Shown in pieces: positions 1 through 8,234 of a DNA stretch of 15,718 nucleotides (its first letter is position 1; the number at the start of each line of letters is the position of its first letter). The position numbers were made by a program, and so were the translations under genes. The notes under the pieces were generated by a model. The model was given only the letters and a program-made list of their open reading frames with translations. It was not told where the DNA came from and did no database searches. The stretch spans positions 1 to 15,718 of the forward strand of contig JAJZGH010000104.1 of the NCBI GenBank assembly GCA_021798635.1, in the 5' to 3' direction. The stretch is from Planctomycetota bacterium (GTDB taxonomy: Bacteria > Planctomycetota > Phycisphaerae > WQYP01).

Positions 1-1
1 G

Positions 2-2128
2 CGGCAATTTAATAAAAAGAATTTTGCCCCCGACAATGTATATGCTCTGGCGTGTGATGGCATGGGCCGAATCTGGGCAGGCAGCTTGCGGCACGGCGTG
101 TGCGTGTACAACGGGCGACAATGGAGAGATTATGATCTTACGGCAGGGCAGGGATATGGCCGTGCCAGTGGCATCGTTTATAGCCTGATGAATACCGGAA
201 AATCCCCGGCGCACTGGCACGCTGTGGCAGATCCCAATGCGCCCACGACCGGCCGGGCGGGGCCGCTGGGGCAGCGGATATTTGCTATTGCAGTTTCCCC
301 CCTTGACGGCAATGTCTGGATCGCGGGAGCCAAAGGGCTGGCACGCTATCACACCCGTAAAAATACCTGGCAATATTACACCCGGGCTGATGGCTTGCCG
401 GCCAACCAACTTTCCTGCCTGGCGTTTGCGCCGGATGGTACACTTTTTGTTGGCATGCAGTGCGATGGCCTGGCGATCGGTTCGCCGAAGAATCACTATG
501 CCGCATGGACCCATATTCCCGGTCCTGTCACACCGGCAACAACCGCCTGGGGTGTCGGACTGCCCGATGATCGTGTGAATGCTCTGGCCGTGGCGCCCCG
601 TGGTTTTCATCATGGCCATCCCACCTACCGGGTGTATGTCGGCACCGAATCCGGATTGGCTTACGGCGAAGATAATGGGCAGCTTTGGCAGTTTATCCGC
701 GGACGAAATTACACCCTTAAGGTTCAGGGATTGTGGCATGTTCCCAAACATTGGAAGCCCCCCTCTGCCACCATTAAACAGAATTTGCTGGCAACGGATT
801 ATCTCTCGTCCCTGGCGGTGGATGCGGACGGAAACATCTGGATCGGCCATCGTACCGGCGGCTTTGAGATATTAAACCAGCATAATATCCGGATATTTCC
901 CGGGGGAGATTCAGCGGGCAATGCCACAGCGCATGATTTTATCGTTTCCATGGCACCGTTGCCCAATGGCGGGATGCTGGTGGGCGGTTATGAATCCGGA
1001 TTGTTCGAAGTTAAAACGCATCTGCCCGCGGGTGCAGTTGCAGCGATCAAAGCATCTCCAAAGCCGCGATCTGTGCCGCCGCTACCGGCCGGTGCGCGTG
1101 CCCCGACAACCGCTGCGTTGGAAACACTCATTGCCGCCGTCAAAGCCGGCCAAGGCCACGCGGTTGCGGCGGCCAGCCTGGGTGCGGACTGGCGCACGGA
1201 AGGCGACTGGGTGGGGCACTACGGCGTGGCTTACGCCAAACTTTGCGACGGCGGGCCAAACTTTCAAACCGGCCAGGACCAGTTTTTCGGCGGCCTGGGG
1301 TACGCGCGCGTTGATCAGCAGGCGTCCCCGCACATGCTGCAATCGGGGGATATGCGCTATTATGTGGCGTGGTATCATTCCCAACTCCGCCGCACTCTTT
1401 ATGATCCGGATATGGCCCAGCGCGTGGAAGGTGAATGGAATGATGATGGCCAGGATTATCCCCGCTTCTTCCAAGGTCCGGACATGTGGCTGGCGGTGAC
1501 CATTCCCAGGGGCCTGTACCGGCTATCGTTTTATTTCCACAACAAGGATGGCGAAAGTGGCTTTAACATGGTGCGGGATTTTACCGTCCAAGTGTTTCCG
1601 CAGGGCCTGCCGCCGGCGGTGGCGTGGCAGGCATACAAGCCCCTGGCACAGGGGCGAATCAAACAATTCTGGGGCGGCATGTATACCACCTTTTTATTAA
1701 AAGGCCCCGGCATTTATCCCGTGCGTCTGGCCCGCAACAGCAGCCTGAATATGGCGGTTCAAGGCATGTTTCTTGACCCCCTTGCGGGGCCGAAAAGTGA
1801 TAATGGCTACACCAATCTCGATGGCCTGCCCTTAAGCTCCTATCGACCGCCTGCAGCGACACCTGCAGCTTCCGTGACGGCCAGTGATGCATATCGCCTC
1901 TGGCAATTACTTGATAACCGCCACTCTTACAGCAAAAAAGATGTGCCCGCGCAATGGCCGGACCGCGTCATGGCCTACCGCTACGCCCAGGCGCATCACT
2001 ATCCGCAGACCCTCCTGGCACGCTGGCGATGGAAACTGCGCATTTGGCTGCCAACCGATCGGCATGCATTTAATACCACCATGCAGATGCTTCCAACACC
2101 GGCAGGGATAACGCCAAGCCCGCCCTGA
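2..2128 (+). CDS. Reg_prop beta-propeller protein with C-terminal beta-rich region (5' partial)
   Basis: The frame is open from base 2, and the residues before the first ATG (base 62) already belong to a propeller blade. The true start therefore lies upstream of the window. Counting from base 2, 708 residues are visible. Blade signatures of the two-component-regulator propeller type (D-G-x-hydrophobic-W-x-G) occur near residues 19 (DGMGRIWAG), 102 (DGNVWIAG), 145 (DGTLFVG), 276 (DGNIWIG) and 322 (NGGMLVGG). A Pro/Ala-rich linker (about 345-375) follows. The last 300 or so residues are aromatic-rich and look like a beta-sandwich or carbohydrate-binding module, but I cannot name the family. No kinase, HTH or transmembrane segment follows the propeller, so this is not a complete hybrid sensor. 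It is probably an extracytoplasmic binding or glycan-associated protein co-transcribed with the GH35 gene 59 nt downstream. Blade assignment is firm; function is inferred. Confidence 0.85.
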   Translation, partial: RQFNKKNFAPDNVYALACDGMGRIWAGSLRHGVCVYNGRQWRDYDLTAGQGYGRASGIVYSLMNTGKSPAHWHAVADPNAPTTGRAGPLGQRIFAIAVSPLDGNVWIAGAKGLARYHTRKNTWQYYTRADGLPANQLSCLAFAPDGTLFVGMQCDGLAIGSPKNHYAAWTHIPGPVTPATTAWGVGLPDDRVNALAVAPRGFHHGHPTYRVYVGTESGLAYGEDNGQLWQFIRGRNYTLKVQGLWHVPKHWKPPSATIKQNLLATDYLSSLAVDADGNIWIGHRTGGFEILNQHNIRIFPGGDSAGNATAHDFIVSMAPLPNGGMLVGGYESGLFEVKTHLPAGAVAAIKASPKPRSVPPLPAGARAPTTAALETLIAAVKAGQGHAVAAASLGADWRTEGDWVGHYGVAYAKLCDGGPNFQTGQDQFFGGLGYARVDQQASPHMLQSGDMRYYVAWYHSQLRRTLYDPDMAQRVEGEWNDDGQDYPRFFQGPDMWLAVTIPRGLYRLSFYFHNKDGESGFNMVRDFTVQVFPQGLPPAVAWQAYKPLAQGRIKQFWGGMYTTFLLKGPGIYPVRLARNSSLNMAVQGMFLDPLAGPKSDNGYTNLDGLPLSSYRPPAATPAASVTASDAYRLWQLLDNRHSYSKKDVPAQWPDRVMAYRYAQAHHYPQTLLARWRWKLRIWLPTDRHAFNTTMQMLPTPAGITPSPP

Positions 2129-2187
2129 CCTGCACACCCGCTCTACCTGCGCGGACCGCACGTTCAACACAAGGATAACACTTCGCC

Positions 2188-5187
2188 ATGACACAGCAGA
2201 ATCTTAAATGGCCGCCTCAAAAGGCAGCACCGCTCGTCTACCCTCTGATACTGATTGTATTATTTTTAACCGTCAGCATACTGCCACCCCACCGCGCCCG
2301 AGGTTCGCTTTTTCCACCCCGGGGGAATGCGGGCAAGTTTATCAACTTTGACGGCCGCGGTTTTATCATTAATGGCAAACGGGTTTTTCTCGCATCCGGT
2401 TCTCTGCATTATGAGCGCGTGCCGCAGGCCTTATGGAAAAATCGGCTGCTGAAAATGAAACGCGATGGTTTTAACTGTGTACAAACGTACATTTTTTGGA
2501 GTTATCAGGAACCGCGGAAGGGGCAGTTCAAATTTCATGGCCGGAGAAATCTGGCGGCCTTTCTGCATCTGGTTAAAAAAATGGGCTTCTACGCCATTTT
2601 GCGTGTCGGGCCTTACAGTGACGGCGAATGGAACAGCGGCGGCCTGCCGATCTGGCTGAAATTTATTCCCGGCTTAAGCATCCGCCGGAGTGATGCGCCA
2701 TTCCTGCACGCCGTGGGGCAATATTTTGACAAACTATTGCCGATAGTTGCAGCCAATCAGATCAGCCAAGGCGGGCCGGTGATTATGGTGCAGTTGGAAA
2801 ATGAAGATAGCGCCGGCTGGGGCGCGGTTTTACCCACCCCTTATTATCAGTATCTTTATCACAAAGCCATTTCCCTGGGCATCACCGTGCCGATGTTTTT
2901 CAGCGGCCAGCACCACGGAGCCAGCCCCGCCGGCGTCGGGCCGTGGCCTTCGCAGTACCGCCGCAGCCCCTGGTACACGACTGAAATGTGGTGCGGATGG
3001 TACACCGACTATCGCCATCGGGCCCCGGGACAGCATATATTGACATATCAAGCTCCATGGCATGTTATCGGGTATGGCGGCAACGGGTATGATGTTTACC
3101 TGGCCGTGGGCGGCACAACGCCATCCCACTTTTACGACAATGTTAACAAATCCAGCTATGATTTTGCCGCTCCCATCGGACAGGCCGGTGATTTACGACC
3201 CTTGTATTATCACTATAAATTCACCAACGATTTCGCACGCTCATTTCAGGAAATTCTGGAAACCAGCATCAATGTGGGCGTGCACATTCCGGGCCAACCC
3301 TGGGGCGTGCGCACGTTCAGCCGGGTAAGTCCGTATGGCCGCATCGACTTTTTTCAAAATCTGTCCCCGCACGCAATCGTCTGCACGCCGCCCCACGGAT
3401 GTCCCATTTCCATTCCGGCGCAGCATCTGTTGCCCATGGTCAGCAAGTTTGTAGTAAATCGTTACTTTATTCTTCAGCACGCCTGTGCCCGGATTCTGCG
3501 CATTGTGCATCAGGGAAACGTCACCAGTCTGATCACCTATGGCCCACCTGATTCACCGATACTGCTGCGCTTTGACCAACAGGCCGCAGGCCCCGCGACC
3601 GCGTCGCCTGCCTTCAGGGAAGCGGGAATATTTACCCATGACTATTCCCTGCATACCAACATTCCCGCGCATGGGATAAAAATCTATACCTTAAGTGTGC
3701 ATCATCGTGTTTTGCGGATTTTCGCGGTGCGCCGTGATTTGGCCCGCCGCACCTGGTTTCTCCATGATGCAGGCCGACGCGTGATTATTTTTGGCCCCCG
3801 TTATGCGGGCACATTGAAGATCCATAAGAATGTACTGCATTTGCAGACGGTCGAACCGCTTAATGCGCCAGCATCGGCAATAAAATTATACACGGCATCC
3901 AATACGCCTCTGGTCTTCACGGCTCCGCCCAACGCCGCCATGCCAGTGCATCCAGCCGCCCCAGTGCTCAAACATTGGAAACTGCGCTTAGCCGACACAC
4001 CTGCCCGCTCAAGCTTCAATGCCAAAACATGGCTGCCTGTCACCAATCCTCTGCCTATGGGTGCTGATGATTATCCCGGTTCCTATGAATGGTACCGCAC
4101 GCAGATTACAGTTCCCGCCGCCGGTGCTTATGAGTTGGAAATCAAATCCGTTAAAGACTGGGGTGAAGTATTTGCCAATGGCGTATTGCAAACGGATATT
4201 GCCGGACAAATTGCCCATATTCAATTAAAGGCAGGCCTTAACACGCTGGCGATTCTTACCATCTGTGATGGCCGGCGCAAGCACTGGACCTATTCCGGCC
4301 CGTTTGCGTCCATTGCTCGAAAAGGTCTGTGGGGTCCGGTGCGGCTTGTGCATTTTGTAACCCAATTTCAAGCCGTTAATCTCGGCGGTGTCACGGGCTG
4401 GACGTATCGCCGCCTTTCCGGCCCGCACCTCAACGCCATGATGCAGGTTATGGAAGACCGCGGCAACATGACAAAATTCAAGCCCCTGCCCCGGGCACCG
4501 GGCCTGATACCAGCCCGCCGCGGCGCGCTCTGGTTTCGTGTGGCATTACCGGAAATGACGGCTGATCACCTGGTACTGCGTTGGAAAAATCTTCCCCGGG
4601 GTTCCGTGGTGGTCTTTAATTCCGCACGCCTGGCAGTTATCCGGGCTAAGACCCGCTCCGCCAAGCGGGCGGCGCAATTCTGGCATCACCAGTCCGGCAA
4701 TGTTCTAAGTGTGCTGATTCCCACACGCGGCAATCCCTTAAAGGCGTTCCCCGCCCTGGGCTTTGAGCATTATCAGTACACGTCAGCCATTAAAGATAAG
4801 GGGTTGATCACCTCCTGGCGCATGCACGGCGGCCGGGTGGATACCGGTTCTCACTGGCATGTCTTTACCCATGCACCTGATGCCCCCTGCTACTATCGGG
4901 CCACCTTTACCCTGCCCCGCTACAGCTATGGCCAGCATCCGGTGCTCCGGGCGGCCTGGGGCTATTGCGGCGGCGGTTATATGTGGCTTAACGGCCATAA
5001 TCTGGGGCGCTACCCTGATCCGGTGATGACGCAGGGCGTATACCTGCCTTCGTGCTATTTGAAACCCGGCGCAAATACGCTGAAAGTTTTTGATGAATCC
5101 GGCCACTCGCCGCTGCGCGTAAAACTGGTGCTGGAAAAGGCCGCCGCGCGGCGTGATATCACCATGACCTGCGTAACCAAAAAATGA
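2188..5187 (+). CDS. GH35 beta-galactosidase, exported or membrane-anchored
   Basis: This 999-residue protein should release terminal beta-galactosyl residues by the retaining mechanism of glycoside hydrolase family 35. A hydrophobic segment at residues 17-32, before the mature-like region, suggests a signal peptide or anchor. The (beta/alpha)8 domain shows the family blocks: INGKRVFLASGSLHYERVP (61-79), GPYSDGEWNSGGLPIWL (141-157), the acid/base motif GGPVIMVQLENE (195-206, predicted E206) and the nucleophile motif TTEMWCGW (264-271, predicted E266). Beta-sandwich domains follow, ending with the galactose-binding-like motif MWLNGHNLGRY (932-942). The length is above that of ordinary bacterial GH35 enzymes and closer to multidomain ones. 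An AAGGA at 2171-2175 precedes the ATG by 12 nt. The gene probably shares a transcript with the propeller gene upstream. The substrate (galactan, xyloglucan, host glycan) cannot be told from the sequence. Confidence 0.93.
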   Translation: MTQQNLKWPPQKAAPLVYPLILIVLFLTVSILPPHRARGSLFPPRGNAGKFINFDGRGFIINGKRVFLASGSLHYERVPQALWKNRLLKMKRDGFNCVQTYIFWSYQEPRKGQFKFHGRRNLAAFLHLVKKMGFYAILRVGPYSDGEWNSGGLPIWLKFIPGLSIRRSDAPFLHAVGQYFDKLLPIVAANQISQGGPVIMVQLENEDSAGWGAVLPTPYYQYLYHKAISLGITVPMFFSGQHHGASPAGVGPWPSQYRRSPWYTTEMWCGWYTDYRHRAPGQHILTYQAPWHVIGYGGNGYDVYLAVGGTTPSHFYDNVNKSSYDFAAPIGQAGDLRPLYYHYKFTNDFARSFQEILETSINVGVHIPGQPWGVRTFSRVSPYGRIDFFQNLSPHAIVCTPPHGCPISIPAQHLLPMVSKFVVNRYFILQHACARILRIVHQGNVTSLITYGPPDSPILLRFDQQAAGPATASPAFREAGIFTHDYSLHTNIPAHGIKIYTLSVHHRVLRIFAVRRDLARRTWFLHDAGRRVIIFGPRYAGTLKIHKNVLHLQTVEPLNAPASAIKLYTASNTPLVFTAPPNAAMPVHPAAPVLKHWKLRLADTPARSSFNAKTWLPVTNPLPMGADDYPGSYEWYRTQITVPAAGAYELEIKSVKDWGEVFANGVLQTDIAGQIAHIQLKAGLNTLAILTICDGRRKHWTYSGPFASIARKGLWGPVRLVHFVTQFQAVNLGGVTGWTYRRLSGPHLNAMMQVMEDRGNMTKFKPLPRAPGLIPARRGALWFRVALPEMTADHLVLRWKNLPRGSVVVFNSARLAVIRAKTRSAKRAAQFWHHQSGNVLSVLIPTRGNPLKAFPALGFEHYQYTSAIKDKGLITSWRMHGGRVDTGSHWHVFTHAPDAPCYYRATFTLPRYSYGQHPVLRAAWGYCGGGYMWLNGHNLGRYPDPVMTQGVYLPSCYLKPGANTLKVFDESGHSPLRVKLVLEKAAARRDITMTCVTKK

Positions 5188-5202
5188 ACGCCACCGCCCG
5201 CC

Positions 5203-5274
5203 GAGCACCGGATGGTTAATCGGGTGGTTGGTCCAGTGCCGCCAACCAACCACCGGGTTATCACCACGGTGCTC
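5203..5274. repeat. 72-nt imperfect palindrome after the GH35 gene
   Basis: Four stacked stems can be paired by eye: 5203-5210 with 5267-5274 (8 bp, GAGCACCG/CGGTGCTC), 5213-5216 with 5263-5266 (4 bp), 5217-5221 with 5256-5260 (5 bp, one G-U), and 5223-5232 with 5245-5254 (10 bp, GGTGGTTGGT/ACCAACCACC). The loop is 12 nt, and only small bulges interrupt the 27 pairs. It begins 15 nt after the GH35 stop. No T-run follows, so it is not a classical intrinsic terminator. It may be a 3' stabilising stem or a palindromic repeat element. The 9-mer CGCCCGCCG occurs on both sides (5195-5203 and 5287-5295), but the right copy does not abut the stem. The rest of the 5188-5415 gap shows no gene. Confidence 0.7.
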
Positions 5275-5415
5275 TGTGACACCATGCGCCCGCCGGAGTC
5301 GCCACCGCTTGCAATTAAATCGCTGTGCTTATACAAACTGCTGACGCCATAATGCCCGGCGGGCGTTACTTGCCTGCCCTGGGTGAAGCTTTGGAAGTTT
5401 TTGGAGTATTCCCTG

Positions 5416-7149
5416 ATGTACTGGTCCCGCACCCTGATCCCCACCAGCCGCGAAGCGCCCACCGACGCGGATATTCTCTCCCACAAACTTATGATCCGCG
5501 CGGGCCTGATCCGCCGCATCAGCGCCGGGGTGTATGACTGGCTGCCCCTGGGCTGGCGGGCCATGCAGAAAATCAACGCCATTATCCGCCAGGAAATGAA
5601 CGCCATTAACGCGGAGGAAAGCCACATGCCGGCCCTGCTGCCGGCGGAATTATGGAAACAGACCGGCCGTTATTTTGATTACGGGGCGCTGCTCTTTAAG
5701 CTTAAAGATCGAAAGGGCACCGAAATGATCCTCGGCCCCACCCATGAAGAATGCGTCACGGAACTCATTAAAGCCTACGTCAGCAGCCACAAACAACTTC
5801 CCATCACGCTCTATCAGATTCAGACCAAATTCCGGGATGAAGCCCGGCCGCGCAACGGCATGTTGCGCGTGCGCGAATTTTTCATGAAAGATGCCTACAG
5901 TTTTCACAGTTCCCTGGAAAGCCTGGATCATACCTATCATGATATGTACACGGCGTATGTAAACATTTTCCGCCGCTGCGGCATTCCCGCCATTGCAGTA
6001 GAGGCTGAAAGCGGCCCCATCGGTGGCGATGCCAGCCATGAATTTATCTGTCCGTGTGAAGCCGGCGAAGATGTCATTGTTCGAGCCGCTGATAACTCCT
6101 GGGCGGCCAATCTGGAACGCGCGGGCCGCAGCACGGCAACACCGGCGTTTTCCGCCGCTCCGCAGCAGCCTGAGGCGAAACTGGAAACAATCCAGACGCC
6201 GGACGCCGCCGCCATTGATGCCGTCTGCAAACTCCTGAACATCCAACCTGCGCAAATGATCAAGACCATGGTGTTTCGCGCCGGCGATGCCAAAACCGGG
6301 AAATGGGTTATCGCGTGCGTTCGCGGCGATCATGAAATTAATGAAGCCAAAATCCGTCGCATCGCCGGTCCTGTCGAACTTGCCGATGAAGCCGCCGCCC
6401 GAGCCGCCGGATTTGTCATCGGTTACGTGGGTCCACATGTCGTCAACACCATCCAGGCCGAACTGATTATTGACGCCGACGCATTGTTGATCGCCAATGC
6501 CACATCCGGTGCCAACGAACTGCACTGGCATGTGACAAATTTTAACTGGAAGCAGCATCTTTCTGCCGATATGCAGGCCAAAGCGATTATCGCCGATATT
6601 CGCAATGTCACCGCCGAAGATAAAGCGCCCAATGGCACGGATCTGATTTTCAGCAAAGGCATTGAACTGGGGCACGTCTTTAAGCTCGGCACCAAATACA
6701 GTGACGCCCTGGGTGCCGTCTACAGCGATGATAAACAGCAGAGCCACAGCGTCATTATGGGGTGCTACGGCATCGGGCCGGGGCGCATTTTGGTTGGTGC
6801 GTTGGAAACGCTTTCCGATGCTGACGGCATCCGCTGGCCCATGGCCATTGCCCCGTTCCAGGTGATTATTACACCCATTAAATATGAGGGACAGGCCCGG
6901 GAAGTGGCCGACCGCCTGCATCAGGAATTCTCCGCCCGCCATATTGACGTGCTGGTGGATGACCGCGACCAGCGGCCCGGTGTAAAATTTAAAGACGCCG
7001 ATCTCATTGGTATTCCGCTGCGGATTGTATTAGGTGATAAATCTTTAGCGGCCGGACAGGTGGAACTCAAAGCCCGGTCCCAAAAAGATCCGGAAATGGT
7101 AAGCATCGACACTATTGTCGAACACGTTACCAAGCTGGTACAGGCGTAA
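5416..7149 (+). CDS. proS: Prolyl-tRNA synthetase (bacterial type with editing domain)
   Basis: This class II synthetase charges tRNA-Pro with proline and, through its insertion domain, clears mischarged Ala-tRNA-Pro. It has 577 residues, normal for the bacterial form. The N-terminus matches the family start (MYWSRTLIPTSREAPTDADI). Motif 1 lies around residues 46-75. GPTHEECVTELI (108-119) and motif 2, FRDEARPRNGMLRVREFFMKD (139-159), form the ATP/proline site. A YbaK-like editing insert spans about 230-400, including MIKTMVFRA (281-289). Motif 3 is MGCYGIGPGRI (448-458), with Pro where many orthologues have Val. The anticodon-binding domain is about 474-577. I chose the ATG at 5416 rather than the in-frame ATG at 5383. 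GGAG at 5403-5406 is 9 nt upstream of it, and the 11 extra residues have no counterpart in the family. It converges on the sigma factor gene with a 40-nt gap. Confidence 0.97.
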   Translation: MYWSRTLIPTSREAPTDADILSHKLMIRAGLIRRISAGVYDWLPLGWRAMQKINAIIRQEMNAINAEESHMPALLPAELWKQTGRYFDYGALLFKLKDRKGTEMILGPTHEECVTELIKAYVSSHKQLPITLYQIQTKFRDEARPRNGMLRVREFFMKDAYSFHSSLESLDHTYHDMYTAYVNIFRRCGIPAIAVEAESGPIGGDASHEFICPCEAGEDVIVRAADNSWAANLERAGRSTATPAFSAAPQQPEAKLETIQTPDAAAIDAVCKLLNIQPAQMIKTMVFRAGDAKTGKWVIACVRGDHEINEAKIRRIAGPVELADEAAARAAGFVIGYVGPHVVNTIQAELIIDADALLIANATSGANELHWHVTNFNWKQHLSADMQAKAIIADIRNVTAEDKAPNGTDLIFSKGIELGHVFKLGTKYSDALGAVYSDDKQQSHSVIMGCYGIGPGRILVGALETLSDADGIRWPMAIAPFQVIITPIKYEGQAREVADRLHQEFSARHIDVLVDDRDQRPGVKFKDADLIGIPLRIVLGDKSLAAGQVELKARSQKDPEMVSIDTIVEHVTKLVQA

Positions 7150-7189
7150 ACATTCGGCGTAAGCATTCAGCGCCACAACCGCTGGTTCG

Positions 7190-8071
7190 TTACACCATCA
7201 CCGTTTGCCGCACGCCGTTGCTGATCTGCCTGGCCGTGCGCTCCAGCAGATACTCCTGCCCCTGCAGCAGATGATTCAATTTTTTCAGGGCCGCCATTTC
7301 AATCTGCCGCACGCGCTCCCGCGTCACACCCAGGCGCGCCGCAATCTGATCCAGGGTGAAGGTGCCGCTCACGCCAATGCCGTTACGTAATCGCAAAATA
7401 AACGCCTCGCGCGGTTCCAGGTGCGTCAACGTAAGTTCAATCACGCGGGCCAGTTCATGATGCTCCACCGCCGCTTCCGGTGCCGGTGTCCGGATATCTT
7501 CAAGCAATTCATGCACCGCGACGACGTTTTCATCCGCAGATTCTGTAAATCCGCCCGCAGCGTGCATCGTGCAGGATGCCTTACGTGCCGCCGCCACCAT
7601 CGCAGCACTTAAATTCATTCGCGTGGCCAGTTCGCCATCCGGAATAGCTTCACCGTTGCCGTCACGACTATTAATGGTTTCCCCCTGCAAACGTGCAATG
7701 CGCTGGCTCATATAGGCCGGCAAACGGATGGGCCGCCCGTGGTGCATGAGCGCCTTGCGAATGGCCTGCCGCACCCACCAGGTAGCATAGGTGCTGAACC
7801 GCACGTCTTTATCCGGATCAAATAAATCAACCGCCCGCACCAGGCCGATATTCCCTTCCGCCACCAGATCAATCAATGCCACGCCTCTGCGAACATAGCG
7901 GCGGGCGATGCTGACCACGAGCCGCAAATTGCAGCGGATCATTTCCTGCCGCGAAGCCGGATCACCCCGTTCCCGAATTTGCCGCGTTAAAGCCCGCTCC
8001 TGCTCAGCCGTTAACAGCGGAAACCGGCGTATCTCTTCCAGATACCACTGCAAATCAAGTTCATGTGCCAT
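7190..8071 (-). CDS. RpoD-like sigma-70 family sigma factor, short (group 2/3 type)
   Basis: The 293-residue product directs core RNA polymerase to promoters. Region 1.2 (residues 5-38, DLQWYLEEIRRFPLLTAEQE) is present, but there is no acidic region 1.1. Region 2 is well conserved: NLRLVVSIARRYVRRGVALIDL (48-69), then the core-binding and -10 recognition block DLFDPDKDVRFSTYATWWVRQ (82-102). Region 3 runs roughly 115-190. Region 4 carries the -35-reading HTH (LDQIAARLGVTRERVRQIEM, 240-259). The small size and missing region 1.1 argue for an alternative or secondary sigma rather than the main housekeeping factor, though this is not proven. An open frame extends upstream to 8293 into miaB. I chose the ATG at 8071 because AGGGAG (plus-strand 8080-8085) sits 8 nt before it and region 1.2 starts just after. 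It lies 163 nt downstream of miaB on the same strand. Confidence 0.93.
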   Translation of the reverse strand: MAHELDLQWYLEEIRRFPLLTAEQERALTRQIRERGDPASRQEMIRCNLRLVVSIARRYVRRGVALIDLVAEGNIGLVRAVDLFDPDKDVRFSTYATWWVRQAIRKALMHHGRPIRLPAYMSQRIARLQGETINSRDGNGEAIPDGELATRMNLSAAMVAAARKASCTMHAAGGFTESADENVVAVHELLEDIRTPAPEAAVEHHELARVIELTLTHLEPREAFILRLRNGIGVSGTFTLDQIAARLGVTRERVRQIEMAALKKLNHLLQGQEYLLERTARQISNGVRQTVMV

Positions 8072-8161
8072 GCGACGTTCTCCCTTCAATACCCTTCCAG
8101 ACCAAATTTTTCTCTCAAAGAGCTGATTCAGATGCGTACAACGTAGAATCAACTGATAGAT

Positions 8162-8191
8162 AATGTACAGACTTTCATCGGTCTTTTGCAA
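8162..8191 (-). promoter_or_regulatory. Candidate promoter for the sigma factor gene
   Basis: On the minus strand, TTGCAA (8191-8186) and TACATT (8167-8162) are separated by 18 bp and match 4/6 at the -10 box. They lie in the AT-richer 163-nt gap between miaB and the sigma gene and would give a leader of about 85 nt. Sequence match only. Confidence 0.35.
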
Positions 8192-8234
8192 GTGAAAAAT
8201 GGAATATTTTTCCGCAGGGCACCGTCCCATAAAT

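Noticed and set aside
5055..5627. Minus-strand open frame spanning the GH35-proS gap and containing GDSGG, a serine-protease-like motif
   Set aside because: No catalytic His/Asp context, overlaps two well-supported genes, and the motif arises from the palindrome region; treated as chance.
5650..6942. 430-residue minus-strand open frame opposite proS
   Set aside because: It lies wholly antisense to a clear prolyl-tRNA synthetase, shows no domain motifs, and is explained by the GC bias of the sense codons.
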